Source: an uncultured Lachnospiraceae bacterium (GTDB taxonomy: Bacteria; Bacillota; Clostridia; Lachnospirales; Lachnospiraceae). From it: a stretch of 64,000 bases of DNA. Below the pieces are notes generated by a model, which saw nothing but the letters and a program-made list of their open reading frames with translations, searched no databases and was not told the DNA's origin. This document shows, one piece after another, positions 1-8,453 of this stretch; positions within the stretch are counted from its first letter, which is position 1; each line of letters starts with the position of its first letter. The position numbers and the translations under genes are program-made. The stretch covers positions 1 to 64,000 of the forward strand of contig CAJURF010000003.1 of the NCBI GenBank assembly GCA_910588825.1. The letters are read 5' to 3'.

Positions 1-18
1 TACTGCTCACTCCGTTCT

Positions 19-35
19 CCCCAGCTCTGCTGGGG
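19..35. terminator. Small GC-rich hairpin at the left edge
   Basis: CCCCAGC (19-25) and GCTGGGG (29-35) form a 7-bp stem with a 3-base loop, 24 bases past the stop of the minus-strand gene that ends at 60. No run of T follows on either strand, so it is at best a weak terminator. Confidence 0.3.
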
Positions 36-59
36 GCTTAATGGATGTTCAGTTAATGG

Positions 60-542
60 CTAATTTACCCAAAGCCCCTCTGCGTATGCTCTGGTCATTT
101 CGGCTTCGCCATTAAAAACTGCCGTATGGATACCAGCAATAGCATAATAATATCCCGAAGGCACTATAACCTCTAGTACTTTCCAAAAATAACTGCCATT
201 GCTTTTCTCAAAAGACCATTCCCGATAGTTTTCATAGTTTATCCCATCTTTACTGCGGTATAAATATAAATCTACAAACAACGAATCACAAACTCTATGA
301 GCCGCAGTCTCACCTGAAATCCGGACTTTCATTGAATCAAGTTTGGTCAACGTTACCGCACCATAGTTTAAATAATTACCTCTGGTTAAAACAGTACTTT
401 TATCTGAGATTTCTGTAATATCTTCATTTAAAGATGTACCATTGGGCGCACCGTAAATTAAAGTACCAGACGTGAAAACTGTAACTAAGGCCGTAACCAG
501 CACTAAAAACAAAGCCAATTTCTTATAAAATTTATGCCTCAT
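60..542 (-). CDS. Small secreted protein of unknown function
   Basis: 160 residues. I placed the start at the ATG at 542 (protein begins MRHKFYKKLALF) because it gives a classical signal peptide: a basic N-terminus, a hydrophobic stretch at about residues 8-28 and small residues near a likely cleavage point (SGTLIYGA). A reading frame extends 12 codons further upstream but adds a charged, non-signal sequence. The mature part has a Trp/Tyr-rich region (about 85-125) and no Cys pair, lipobox or catalytic motif that I recognise. It resembles small exported Clostridia proteins of the DUF6147 type, which is recollection only. It is the last gene of a minus-strand string with the sigma and anti-sigma-like genes upstream, so it may be a target or effector of that system. 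Confidence 0.6.
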   Translation of the reverse strand: MRHKFYKKLALFLVLVTALVTVFTSGTLIYGAPNGTSLNEDITEISDKSTVLTRGNYLNYGAVTLTKLDSMKVRISGETAAHRVCDSLFVDLYLYRSKDGINYENYREWSFEKSNGSYFWKVLEVIVPSGYYYAIAGIHTAVFNGEAEMTRAYAEGLWVN

Positions 543-610
543 TGATTCTTCTCTTTCTATGATACTTACGCTACACAATTAATACGTCAGAAAAATAAAA
601 TAATAACTTC

Positions 611-1435
611 TTAATAACTAATACTTTTAAGGATTTTTATAAATTCACTTTTCTTTACTTTTCCAGTCAACTGATAGTTTCCATTTTGATATTCCCATTG
701 TGCTGTCAAAACGTCCTCCTCATCTTTATTATCTCTTGTTTTCATAACATGTATAATGATTGTCTCTCTCTTAAGTTTTAATTCTGCTATTTCTTTTCCT
801 CGAAAATCCAGACCAACAGTATCTGTTTTATTTCTATTAACCATTTTTAAATTTATAACATTATCACTATATTGATATTCAATAGCTGCAACTGCATTTT
901 CAGGTTCAATATTATATGCATCATCTACATCCAATTGTAACCCATACTCAAAATAGGGAACTAAAACATCTAATTGGCTTTCTATTTCCTCTCCAATTTT
1001 TTCTTGTCTTTTTTTCTTTACAATATTATTACTATCCGCCTCACTACCTACATCTGCCCCCGCCTCATCCCCAATCAAATACTGCATCTTATACATAAAA
1101 TACGATCGATTTGCTTCACTGGTCATACTTGCCAAGAAGACGCCCGTAACCACCACACAAAAAAGAGCCGCACACTTTCCAACTCTCTGCCTGGTTATTC
1201 CCCGCCTTTTTTCTTGTACTTCACTTTTTGTTTCCTGTTCCTCCTTTTCCTTAATACGGGATTGAATACGTTGGTATAGTTCTTGGCTGTCTATTTTGTT
1301 GGGGTCGAAAGAACCGTCATCACTAAGGCTGTCCTCTATTCCCTTCGTCTCCCGGTCATATTCCGCTTTTATCCATTCATCTAGTTTATCAAATTTAAAA
1401 TTTTTCCTCATTTTCGTCCCATCTCTTTTATACAT
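611..1435 (-). CDS. Single-pass membrane protein, probable anti-sigma factor (paralog 1)
   Basis: About 274 residues. An acidic cytosolic N-terminus of about 90 residues is followed by a basic patch (TRQRVGK), one transmembrane helix (about 92-112) and a long extracytoplasmic domain. This inside-helix-outside layout is that of anti-sigma factors and DUF4367-like proteins, and the gene lies downstream of a sigma-like gene. It is a tandem paralog of the gene at 1709-2533: the first 130 residues are almost the same, sharing SMTSEANRSYFMYKMQYL, while the outer domain has diverged though both end in LKSI(S/A)Y. The start is uncertain. The frame opens with a GTG at 1453, and the ATG at 1435 (MYKRDG) lines up with the paralog. 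Confidence 0.6.
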   Translation of the reverse strand: MYKRDGTKMRKNFKFDKLDEWIKAEYDRETKGIEDSLSDDGSFDPNKIDSQELYQRIQSRIKEKEEQETKSEVQEKRRGITRQRVGKCAALFCVVVTGVFLASMTSEANRSYFMYKMQYLIGDEAGADVGSEADSNNIVKKKRQEKIGEEIESQLDVLVPYFEYGLQLDVDDAYNIEPENAVAAIEYQYSDNVINLKMVNRNKTDTVGLDFRGKEIAELKLKRETIIIHVMKTRDNKDEEDVLTAQWEYQNGNYQLTGKVKKSEFIKILKSISY

Positions 1436-1708
1436 TCTTTTGAATAAGTTCACATTATAAATATAACATAAACAAATTATAATAGCAAAATAATTTTTGT
1501 CGGGAATATCTTAAAAAATCCAACACTGATGATTGGCATTGAAATAGATAAGACCTATACCAGGAAAACCGCCATACAGAGTACACCCCATACGGCGGTA
1601 AATAAAGTTCTTTTTTCAAACAGACCGCTGTGTGACCCAATGCGGCATAAGATCAGTACCGGGACATCATCTCCAATACAATAATAAGGAACTGTAAGAA
1701 ATAACTCT

Positions 1709-2533
1709 TTAATAAGCAATACTTTTTAAAATTTTAAGAAATTCTTCCTTTTCAACCTTTCCACTCAGCTGATAATAACCTTCTTTATATTCCCACTGCG
1801 CCGCTAATGTCGCTTGTTTATCTTCCAGTCCTTTTATTTCTGATACTGTCATTTTAACTGTATCGTTCATCAAAGACAATTCTTTTATTCCCTTTCCTTG
1901 AAAGTCTATGCCTGAAATATCCGTTCGATTTCTGTTAAACATCCGTAAATTAACAATAATATTATCATATTTATACTCAATAGTTGCAATCGAATCACCA
2001 TATTGTATATTATATACCTCATTTGTGCGCAATTCCAGCATATATTGAAAATCAGGAACCAAAATACCCAATTTATCCTCGATATCCTGACTGATTTCCC
2101 CTGCCTTTTTCCACTCTACAATATCTTTCCCATCTTCCTCATTACCTTCATCTACCACCACCTCATTCCCAACCAAATACTGCATCTTATACATAAAATA
2201 CGATCGATTTGCCTCACTGGTCATACTTGCCAAGAAAACACCTGTAACTGCCGTGCAAAAGAAAGCCGCACACTTTCCAACTCTCTGCCTGGTTATTACC
2301 TTCCTTTTTCCTTGAACTTCGCTTTTTATCTCCTGCTCCTCTTTTTCTCTAATCCGGGATTGGATACATTGGAATAGTTCTTCACTGTCTTTTTTGTCCG
2401 GGTCAAAAGAACCGTCATTACTAAGACTGTCCTCTATGTTCTTTGTCTCCCGGTCATATTCCCCATTTATCCATTCGTTTAGGTTATCAAATTTAAGGTT
2501 TTTCCCCATTTTCATTCCGTTTCTTTTATACAT
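1709..2533 (-). CDS. Single-pass membrane protein, probable anti-sigma factor (paralog 2)
   Basis: 274 residues with the same architecture as its neighbour at 611-1435: an acidic cytosolic domain (about 1-88), one transmembrane segment (about 90-110) and an extracytoplasmic domain ending GKVEKEEFLKILKSIAY. The two copies differ mainly after the shared SMTSEANRSYFMYKMQYL block. That suggests the inside surface, which could hold a sigma factor, is conserved while the outside sensing surface has changed. It lies 123 bases downstream of the sigma-like gene. The start could also be the ATG at 2515 or 2509, since no strong ribosome site separates them. The anti-sigma role is inferred from topology and position only. 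Confidence 0.6.
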   Translation of the reverse strand: MYKRNGMKMGKNLKFDNLNEWINGEYDRETKNIEDSLSNDGSFDPDKKDSEELFQCIQSRIREKEEQEIKSEVQGKRKVITRQRVGKCAAFFCTAVTGVFLASMTSEANRSYFMYKMQYLVGNEVVVDEGNEEDGKDIVEWKKAGEISQDIEDKLGILVPDFQYMLELRTNEVYNIQYGDSIATIEYKYDNIIVNLRMFNRNRTDISGIDFQGKGIKELSLMNDTVKMTVSEIKGLEDKQATLAAQWEYKEGYYQLSGKVEKEEFLKILKSIAY

Positions 2534-2656
2534 TCTTCTTGGATAAGTTCCTTACAAATATACCATAAAAAAATAAGGAGCGCATCCAACACGGTTTTGA
2601 GCTCTGTTTTCTTATTTGTCCAAACCTGCGGCGCTGGGAAATAGTCGCTCATTTCT

Positions 2657-2914
2657 CTATTCCTCTGCACTTACAGAGACTTTATTTTTCCGGCAGCCCT
2701 TTCCAGCTGACTCAATTGACTTTCTCTTTGCGCAGCGTAAAAGCCAGCCTTTGATACGCTCCTGATCCATACTTTCTATCTTCTCGCTCAATTCTATAAA
2801 AACTTCCTGGCAGACATGATGTGCCAGATCATAGTCCTGCAGTATATCGTATGCGAGATGAATAACCATATGATGGTATTCCATATAGGTAGACTTAAAC
2901 TTTTCACTTTTCAT
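2657..2914 (-). CDS. Short sigma-70-like protein, region 2 only
   Basis: 85 residues, starting behind a GAGGAC ribosome site. Residues about 10-70 read as sigma region 2: a Tyr/His-rich helix, AYDILQDYDLAHHVCQEVF (the usual AEDxxQExF pattern), then IKGWLLRCAKRKSI. Normal ECF sigma factors have 160-190 residues and a region 4 that reads the -35 box. Here translation stops after a lysine-rich tail, and the 123 bases up to the next gene encode no region 4 in any frame. It is either a degraded sigma factor or a deliberately short one that needs a partner for DNA recognition. The two probable anti-sigma genes follow on the same strand. Confidence 0.65.
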   Translation of the reverse strand: MKSEKFKSTYMEYHHMVIHLAYDILQDYDLAHHVCQEVFIELSEKIESMDQERIKGWLLRCAKRKSIESAGKGCRKNKVSVSAEE

Positions 2915-3190
2915 CTTTTGTCCTCTTCCTGATTCTCATCACTGCCCTTTTCTGTAAAAATTCTGACATTCCTATCCAGCGCTTCTATTTGTATTATAGC
3001 ATCTGCTGTGATGGGGACACAACTGCAAATATTATGATTTTCACAACGCTCACAAAGTACGCTTCTGTCTCAAAATATATCTGGAAGCTCCTCTTATTAC
3101 AACTCATTACAAATTTAAGATATTTCACCACAATCGGATTGTTCTTTTTCCTCATATCTGGTATTCTGATAAGAAAACACGGTGATAAAT

Positions 3191-3904
3191 GTGATAAAAT
3201 TTGCAATTTGCGACGACGAGCCCTTTATGACGAGAGAAATCTCTCACCATCTTTCCCTATATATGGAAGAAAAAAATATAACTTCTTATTGTGTCAACAG
3301 TTTTCCCGACGGCCGTTCTCTTTTGGACAGCACTTGCGATTTTGATTTGATTTTTCTGGATATTCAGATGCGGCAGCCGGACGGAATGGAAACCGCCCGG
3401 GCTCTGCGGGAGCGAAAGAATCACAGTCTGCTGGTTTTTGTGACGATTCTGAAAGAATATGTCTATGATGCCTTCGAAGTGGAAGCATTCGACTATCTTC
3501 TCAAACCCCTGGACAGCATCCATTTTAATCGGACCATGGACCGGGCAGTCAGGACCCTGGCACAGAGGACAGCCAAAAATATCGTCATTCAGAAAGGAAT
3601 TTCCTGCCAAGTAATCCCACTGTCACAAATTATATATTGTGAAGTACAGGGCCGGAAAATCTATATTCACCAAAATAATGGGAAAGTCGTGGATTATTAT
3701 AATAAGCTGGAGGATCTGGAGCAGCACGTGGACGGGCGTTTCTTCAAATGCCACAGGAGCTATCTGGTCAATCTGGATTATGTCCGTGGATGCCATGCCG
3801 GTCAGATCTCTTTATCACAAGGGGGCGAAATTCCTGTATCCAGATTGCGGGAACGTGATTTGACACAGGCGCTTCTGCGCCACATGAAGGAAAGGGGATT
3901 CTGA
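3191..3904 (+). CDS. LytTR-family response regulator (Agr-like)
   Basis: 237 residues. A receiver domain (1-120) carries acidic residues D8/D9, the phospho-acceptor D57 in LIFLDIQMR and K106 in FDYLLKPL. A LytTR DNA-binding domain follows (about 133-235: IIYCEVQGRKIYIH, FFKCHRSYLVNL). I chose the GTG at 3191 because the protein then begins MIKFAICDDE, as family members do, and GGTGAT lies six bases upstream. A GTG at 3182 is also in frame. The stop is followed one base later by the ATG of the partner kinase, so the two are co-translated. LytTR regulators bind pairs of direct repeats near promoters. No agrB/agrD-type peptide gene is nearby. Confidence 0.9.
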   Translation: MIKFAICDDEPFMTREISHHLSLYMEEKNITSYCVNSFPDGRSLLDSTCDFDLIFLDIQMRQPDGMETARALRERKNHSLLVFVTILKEYVYDAFEVEAFDYLLKPLDSIHFNRTMDRAVRTLAQRTAKNIVIQKGISCQVIPLSQIIYCEVQGRKIYIHQNNGKVVDYYNKLEDLEQHVDGRFFKCHRSYLVNLDYVRGCHAGQISLSQGGEIPVSRLRERDLTQALLRHMKERGF

Positions 3905-3905
3905 T

Positions 3906-5213
3906 ATGGATTATTTTACTGTGTGTTTGAACGGACTCTGCCTTGCAGTGCAGAGCGCCATGCATCTTTTCTTTGTCAGCCGCTTTACCGGAAAAAAGGA
4001 AAAATTATGGCATTTTGCCGCATACCTTTTCCTTCTTTTTGCTCTTGAATGGATTGCTGGCAGGCTTTCCATCTTCTGGGTAGCCGTCATTGGCGCGGAA
4101 CTGCTGATCTTGTACGGGATGAACCGCCTTGCCCTGGGAAACCGCCGGTCTGTATCCTGGACCGCCTCCATTCTCGCTGTCTCAGTCCTGCAGCTTTCCT
4201 CCGGTATTGTCAACTCGGCGGAGGCACTGTTATTCCCCCATTTTATCGGAAGGCCGCTGCTATACCTGCTGGTACTTCTGGCAGTAGCCTCCGCTTTTGG
4301 CATCAGCGCCGTCTGTTACATCACTATTTTAAAACTTGTATCTCTGGAAAATGACTGTCAGGCGTCTGCCCTTGGACTGCTGTTATTCCCGGTCATGTTC
4401 TTTTTTACCGCGGAACTGTACATTGTGCAGACATCTTATACCCAGTTTTCTTCCACCCTTTCCCTGTCAGAATCCGGGAAACATTTTGCCCTGCTGTTCC
4501 TGCAGTCCCTGGGGCTGGGTGCACTTTTCTGTACTTTGTATGCCTACAGACGCATCTGCCATGGATTTCAGGCCCAGACCATATTGGCTTCTCTGGCACA
4601 GGCTGCCCAGGCACAAAAGGTATATATATCAGAAGCACAGATTCGCTATGAACAGACCAAAGCATTCCGCCATGATATCAGAAACCACCTGACCATTTTA
4701 AGCGGCCTGCTGAACAGCGGAAAATCAAAAGAGGCCAAAGACTATCTTCAGAAACTGGAAATAACCTCGTCCTCCTTATCCTTTTCCTATCAGACCGGTA
4801 ATCCTGTGGTAGATATTCTGCTGAGTGAAAAAATGGGGCTGGCGCAGGCAAAAGAGATAGCAGTGGAAATCTCCCTGGTTTTACCAACCCCCTGTATGAT
4901 TGATGACCTTGACCTGTGCATTATTTTCGCAAATGCCCTGGACAACGCTGTCAGCGCCTGTCAATCCACCGGCGGCACCATGTCTATTTGCATCAGCGGG
5001 AAACGGCAGGGTGATTTCTATCTGCTGGAATTTGATAATACCTGCCAAAAGGGGCCTCTTCCCCCCATGGGAACCGGACTTTCCAACATCAAAGCAGTGG
5101 CTGAAAAGTATCATGGAGCTGTGCTGACAGAGAAAAAAGAACAGCATTTTTCTCTCAATGTATTGTTAAACATCTCATTACATCCACAGAGCATTTCAAT
5201 TCAAAAGCCTTGA
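3906..5213 (+). CDS. GHKL-type sensor histidine kinase (AgrC-like)
   Basis: 435 residues. The N-terminal half (to about 215) contains roughly six hydrophobic membrane helices. A short linker leads to FRHDIRNHLTIL, where H256 is the likely phosphorylated histidine, and then a C-terminal ATPase domain of the HATPase_c_5 kind (about 325-430: IIFANALDNAVSAC, then GTGLSNIKAVAEKY). It pairs with the LytTR regulator directly upstream (TGATATG junction). AgrC-like kinases usually sense peptides or small hydrophobic ligands at the membrane; the signal here is unknown because no signal-peptide gene is adjacent. Confidence 0.9.
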   Translation: MDYFTVCLNGLCLAVQSAMHLFFVSRFTGKKEKLWHFAAYLFLLFALEWIAGRLSIFWVAVIGAELLILYGMNRLALGNRRSVSWTASILAVSVLQLSSGIVNSAEALLFPHFIGRPLLYLLVLLAVASAFGISAVCYITILKLVSLENDCQASALGLLLFPVMFFFTAELYIVQTSYTQFSSTLSLSESGKHFALLFLQSLGLGALFCTLYAYRRICHGFQAQTILASLAQAAQAQKVYISEAQIRYEQTKAFRHDIRNHLTILSGLLNSGKSKEAKDYLQKLEITSSSLSFSYQTGNPVVDILLSEKMGLAQAKEIAVEISLVLPTPCMIDDLDLCIIFANALDNAVSACQSTGGTMSICISGKRQGDFYLLEFDNTCQKGPLPPMGTGLSNIKAVAEKYHGAVLTEKKEQHFSLNVLLNISLHPQSISIQKP

Positions 5214-5285
5214 AAATTCTGCTAAGGATCGGTAAACTGAAATTACAGCAGCGGCAGCGGTATGATTGCTCAACAGCAGAATTTT
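5213..5285 (+). terminator. Possible long-loop terminator after the kinase gene
   Basis: AAAATTCTGCT (5213-5223) pairs with AGCAGAATTTT (5275-5285), followed by a short T run. The loop is about 50 bases, which is unusual for an intrinsic terminator. A second small inverted pair, CTGCTG/CAGCAG (5295-5300 and 5314-5319), follows before the ribosome site of the next gene. Confidence 0.35.
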
Positions 5286-5355
5286 TGTAAAACATACTGC
5301 TGACTGTAAAAAGAACAGCAGACTATGATTTTTTTCAGAATTGGAGGAGAAGCAA

Positions 5356-5877
5356 ATGAAACCTATTTCTAATATGATTTCCGGTACAACACCCCCGCCT
5401 GCAGCCATTGATCATGTAAAAGAACCATCGAAAGTCCATCAGCCAGAAGACGAATCCAAAGACCGCCCTTTAACCCCCGTGACAGACGAATATATCCCTG
5501 AGAAAAAGGAAGACCCTGCCGGACGCTACTGGCTGGGAAAAGACGAAGACGGTAAACCTAAAATCTATTTTGATGACCCTGAACGGACATCAGATGCTTC
5601 AAAGGCCGGCAATGCGGACAAAAAAGCATCAGGCCCACAGGAGAAGGCATCTAATGATAAAACAGTAGAAAAATGTACCTGTAATACAGATAAAGTTGAC
5701 CGGGAAATTGAAAAATTAAAGAAAAAACAAAAGGAACTAAAATCACAGTTGAATTCTGAAACAGATGAGACAAAAATACAGGAACTGAAGAAAAAGCTGT
5801 CACAAGTTGAAAATGAACTGCGCCAGAAAGATAACGATACATACAGGAGGCAGAACGCTGAATATACGTATTCTTAA
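5356..5877 (+). CDS. Hydrophilic coiled-coil protein of unknown function
   Basis: 173 residues. The start is the ATG at 5356, right behind a strong GGAGGAG site. The first 90 residues are Pro/Asp/Lys-rich and probably disordered, with the phrase AGRYWLGKDEDGKPKIYFDD in the middle. Residues about 110-165 are heptad-like Lys/Glu/Leu repeats (VDREIEKLKKKQKELKSQL) that predict a coiled coil. There is no signal peptide or membrane segment. It stands alone between the Agr-like system and a strong bidirectional terminator, so a link to that system is possible but unproven. Confidence 0.6.
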   Translation: MKPISNMISGTTPPPAAIDHVKEPSKVHQPEDESKDRPLTPVTDEYIPEKKEDPAGRYWLGKDEDGKPKIYFDDPERTSDASKAGNADKKASGPQEKASNDKTVEKCTCNTDKVDREIEKLKKKQKELKSQLNSETDETKIQELKKKLSQVENELRQKDNDTYRRQNAEYTYS

Positions 5878-5898
5878 ATTCTGCTCTGAAACTGTATG

Positions 5899-5952
5899 AA
5901 AATAAACATGAGCTGTTATGTGAATATGTCATAACAGCTCATGTTTATTTTT
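5899..5952. terminator. Strong bidirectional terminator
   Basis: A 22-bp perfect stem (5899-5920 with 5930-5952) surrounds a 9-base loop, with A-rich and T-rich ends. It separates the plus-strand coiled-coil gene from the minus-strand oxidoreductase and covers the latter's stop codon. Confidence 0.9.
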
Positions 5953-7087
5953 ATTCCACTTCCACCCAGATATTGCCTCCTGCATCTGACTTCAGACAGG
6001 CATCTACGAACCGAAGTCCGGCAATTCCGTCATCAATTGTAGGGTACCGGAAATCTCCTGCGCTTTCTCCTGTTTTCTTTTCCAGCAGGTGCAGACAGTA
6101 TCCGCGGTAAATATTTCCAAACGCCTCATGGAATCCCTCCGGATGACCCACCGGAAGACGGCACTGTTCCCTGCATGCATCATAATTATAAAGGTTATTT
6201 GCCAGAAGGATCTGCGTGGGCTGGGTCAATGGAGCATATCTAAGTTCCATCTGCCGCTGGTGTGTCCACTCCAGACTGCCCTGATCTCCAAACACCCTGA
6301 TTTTAACCCCGCAGTCATTTCCTGCTGCCACCTGTGATGCCCATATATGCCCCGGAATCTGATTTTCAAATTCCAAAAACGCATCAAGATCATGTTCCAA
6401 TATAGAACCTTTGATATGATTCAAGCGCGCCAATACCCGTTTGGGATGAAGCCCTGTCATCTGCTTAATCAAAGCCTCCAGATGAGTCCCGATATCCGCA
6501 CAGCAGGCAGATGGCCCGGCCTGTTTCGGGTCAAGGCGCCATACAGACGAAGCATCCGGATTGAGTGCAGCATCTTTCAGCACCCAGTCCTGAGGATATT
6601 CCGCCTCGATTTTCAAAATCTGTCCAATCTTTCCCGCATCAATCATTTCCCGTGCCTGGCGGATTACTGCATAAGATGCATATGTATAGGTTACTCCGAA
6701 CTGCAGATCATTTTTATCGGCAATATGTTTTAATTCAGCGCCTTCCTTGGCTGTCAATGCAATGGGTTTGTCACAGACAACATGAAAACCTGCTTCCAGA
6801 TAATATTTTGCGATTTCATAATGGGTATTGATGGGGGTCACAATCACTACAAAATCAATTTTGTTTTCCCTCTGGGCTTCCTTGTCTGCCATTTCCTTCC
6901 AGCTGGAGTAAATGCGGGAAGGGTCTTTCACATTCCACGCTTCCGCTGTCTCCTGGTTTTTATCTGTGTTCCGGGAAAAGCATCCAGCCGCCAGTTCCGC
7001 CAGATCGTCCATCTGTGCCCCTTTCCTGTGAACATTTCCGATAAAGGCTCCGTTGCCTCCGCCTACCATGCCAAATTGCAATTTCAT
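5951..7087 (-). CDS. Gfo/Idh/MocA family NAD(P)-dependent oxidoreductase
   Basis: 378 residues. I placed the start at the ATG at 7087, behind AAGGAG; a frame runs 19 codons further upstream. The N-terminal Rossmann fold has the dinucleotide motif FGMVGGGNGAF, and VVCDKPIAL carries the family's E/D-K-P motif with the catalytic Lys. The C-terminal half is the usual alpha/beta substrate domain, with CCADIGTHLEALI matching the conserved D/G-x-x-x-H catalytic area. Such enzymes oxidise or epimerise sugars, inositols and sugar acids. A LacI-type repressor is divergently transcribed across a 295-base AT-rich gap, which suggests control by a sugar ligand. The exact substrate cannot be read. Confidence 0.88.
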   Translation of the reverse strand: MKLQFGMVGGGNGAFIGNVHRKGAQMDDLAELAAGCFSRNTDKNQETAEAWNVKDPSRIYSSWKEMADKEAQRENKIDFVVIVTPINTHYEIAKYYLEAGFHVVCDKPIALTAKEGAELKHIADKNDLQFGVTYTYASYAVIRQAREMIDAGKIGQILKIEAEYPQDWVLKDAALNPDASSVWRLDPKQAGPSACCADIGTHLEALIKQMTGLHPKRVLARLNHIKGSILEHDLDAFLEFENQIPGHIWASQVAAGNDCGVKIRVFGDQGSLEWTHQRQMELRYAPLTQPTQILLANNLYNYDACREQCRLPVGHPEGFHEAFGNIYRGYCLHLLEKKTGESAGDFRYPTIDDGIAGLRFVDACLKSDAGGNIWVEVE

Positions 7088-7297
7088 AGATTTTATCTTC
7101 TCCTTTTTACAGTTTTTTAGCCAATGAAAAAACTCCCGTTTCACAATCAGTATTTAAATTTTAATTAAACTTATTGGATATGTTTAACTATATTTAATCA
7201 TATTTTGTATATTATGTCAATATTCTTCTGTAATTCTGTGTAATTTTTGGCTTAAATATATAATTTTATCTTATGCAGAAAAGTAGAATTTGTAATT

Positions 7298-7345
7298 TGT
7301 TTATTAAACAACTGTCTTGTATTTTGTAATGAGTAACGCTATAAT
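7298..7345 (+). promoter_or_regulatory. Promoter and palindromic operator of the LacI-type gene
   Basis: TTGTAT (7317-7322) and TATAAT (7340-7345) are 17 bases apart. A perfect 13-bp palindrome, TGTTTATTAAACA (7298-7310), lies just upstream of the -35 box and is a reasonable operator for the regulator or for the divergent oxidoreductase gene. Confidence 0.55.
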
Positions 7346-7382
7346 AGGATTATTACACCATCTCTCATAGAAGGAGAATATC

Positions 7383-8396
7383 ATGAACGTCAGAGAAATC
7401 GCCCAGGCCGCCAATGTTTCACCAGCCACTGTTTCTCTTGTGTTAAACGGCAGACCAGGGGTCAAAACAGACACACGCCAGCGGGTGGCACAGCTGTTAT
7501 TAGAAAATGGATATGAAATCCGTCAGACAAGAAGTTCCAGAGAGACTGTGCGTCTTATGTTCCTGCGCTATTGCGGCGCAAAACATGAACAGTTCGACCC
7601 ACGCTATGATTTTTTTGTTGAAATTATGAATGGAATCGAATACCAGGCCGCCGAATATGGCTTTCAGCTCAGTATTGCCAATGCAGACGTATCTTCTTTG
7701 GACAGCACCATACGCCATGCTGCTAAAACTTTTTCCGGCATTCTGTTGTTTGGGAGTGAACTTGAACAGGAGTCAGTCCCTGTCTTATTGCAATCTCACT
7801 GTCCACTGATCACCATAGACGCACATTTTCCTTCCTGCCCCATTCACTGTGTCAATATCGACAACGAAGGCGGGATATTTCAGGCGGTTCAGCATCTTCA
7901 TAAACTTGGACATACAAAAATAGGATATCTGACAAGCACCGCCGGAAACGGAGCAATTCCCACCCGTTTCCAGTCGTTTCAGTCCGCACTGCGGCAATAC
8001 GGCTTATCCTATTTTCCAGAATATATGTTCAAACTCCCGCCTCATTTAAAGCTTGCTGAAAATCAAATGCAGAAAATTTTAGACACCCGCCCACCGCTGC
8101 CCACCGCTTTTGCCGCCGCCAACGATTCTCTCACACTGGGAGCAATGCAGGCATTGCAGCAGTCCGGCTGGCGTATTCCGGAAGATATCTCGCTCATCGG
8201 CTTTGATGACGCTTATCTGACATCCATGTCCAATCCTCCACTGACATCTGTCAGTGTACCGAAAGAAATGATCGGGCGTACCGCCGTCAGGCAGATGAAG
8301 CACCTGCTGGACTGCCCTGGCGATTCCACTATCTATAAAATCCAGCTTTTTACCAAACTGATTGTACGGCAGTCGTCTGACACTCCCTCCTGTTAG
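7383..8396 (+). CDS. LacI-family transcriptional regulator
   Basis: 337 residues behind GAAGGAG. It opens with a textbook LacI helix-turn-helix (VREIAQAANVSPATVSLVLN, residues 3-22) followed by the hinge helix region (TRQRVAQLLLENGY). Residues about 60-335 form a periplasmic-binding-protein-like sugar sensor with the usual markers HKLGHTKIGYL, AANDSLTLGAMQAL and DISLIGFDDAYLTSM. Such proteins repress nearby sugar genes until ligand binds. The divergent oxidoreductase at 5951-7087 is the obvious target. It is followed by its own terminator. Confidence 0.92.
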   Translation: MNVREIAQAANVSPATVSLVLNGRPGVKTDTRQRVAQLLLENGYEIRQTRSSRETVRLMFLRYCGAKHEQFDPRYDFFVEIMNGIEYQAAEYGFQLSIANADVSSLDSTIRHAAKTFSGILLFGSELEQESVPVLLQSHCPLITIDAHFPSCPIHCVNIDNEGGIFQAVQHLHKLGHTKIGYLTSTAGNGAIPTRFQSFQSALRQYGLSYFPEYMFKLPPHLKLAENQMQKILDTRPPLPTAFAAANDSLTLGAMQALQQSGWRIPEDISLIGFDDAYLTSMSNPPLTSVSVPKEMIGRTAVRQMKHLLDCPGDSTIYKIQLFTKLIVRQSSDTPSC

Positions 8397-8410
8397 GAAC
8401 TGTATAAAAA

Positions 8411-8449
8411 ACAGCCCCGGACAACATATCTCGTGTTGTTCGGGGCTGT
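8411..8449. terminator. Bidirectional terminator between the LacI-type gene and sbcC
   Basis: ACAGCCCCGGACAACA (8411-8426) pairs with TGTTGTTCGGGGCTGT (8434-8449), 16 bp with one G-T wobble and a 7-base loop. It sits 5 bases from the sbcC stop. Confidence 0.85.
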
Positions 8450-8453
8450 AAAC

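Noticed and set aside
1436..1708. Frames in the gap between the two anti-sigma-like paralogs (1455-1640 minus; 1529-1684 plus) and a hairpin ACCGCC/GGCGGT at 1568-1599
   Set aside because: Neither frame has a ribosome site or recognisable composition. The stem is only 6 bp without a T run, so it is not called a terminator. The gap may be the scar of the tandem duplication.
2989..3345. Frame of 118 codons overlapping the start of the LytTR gene
   Set aside because: It runs in a different frame through the certain receiver domain, and its translation is low-complexity hydrophobic sequence without a ribosome site.
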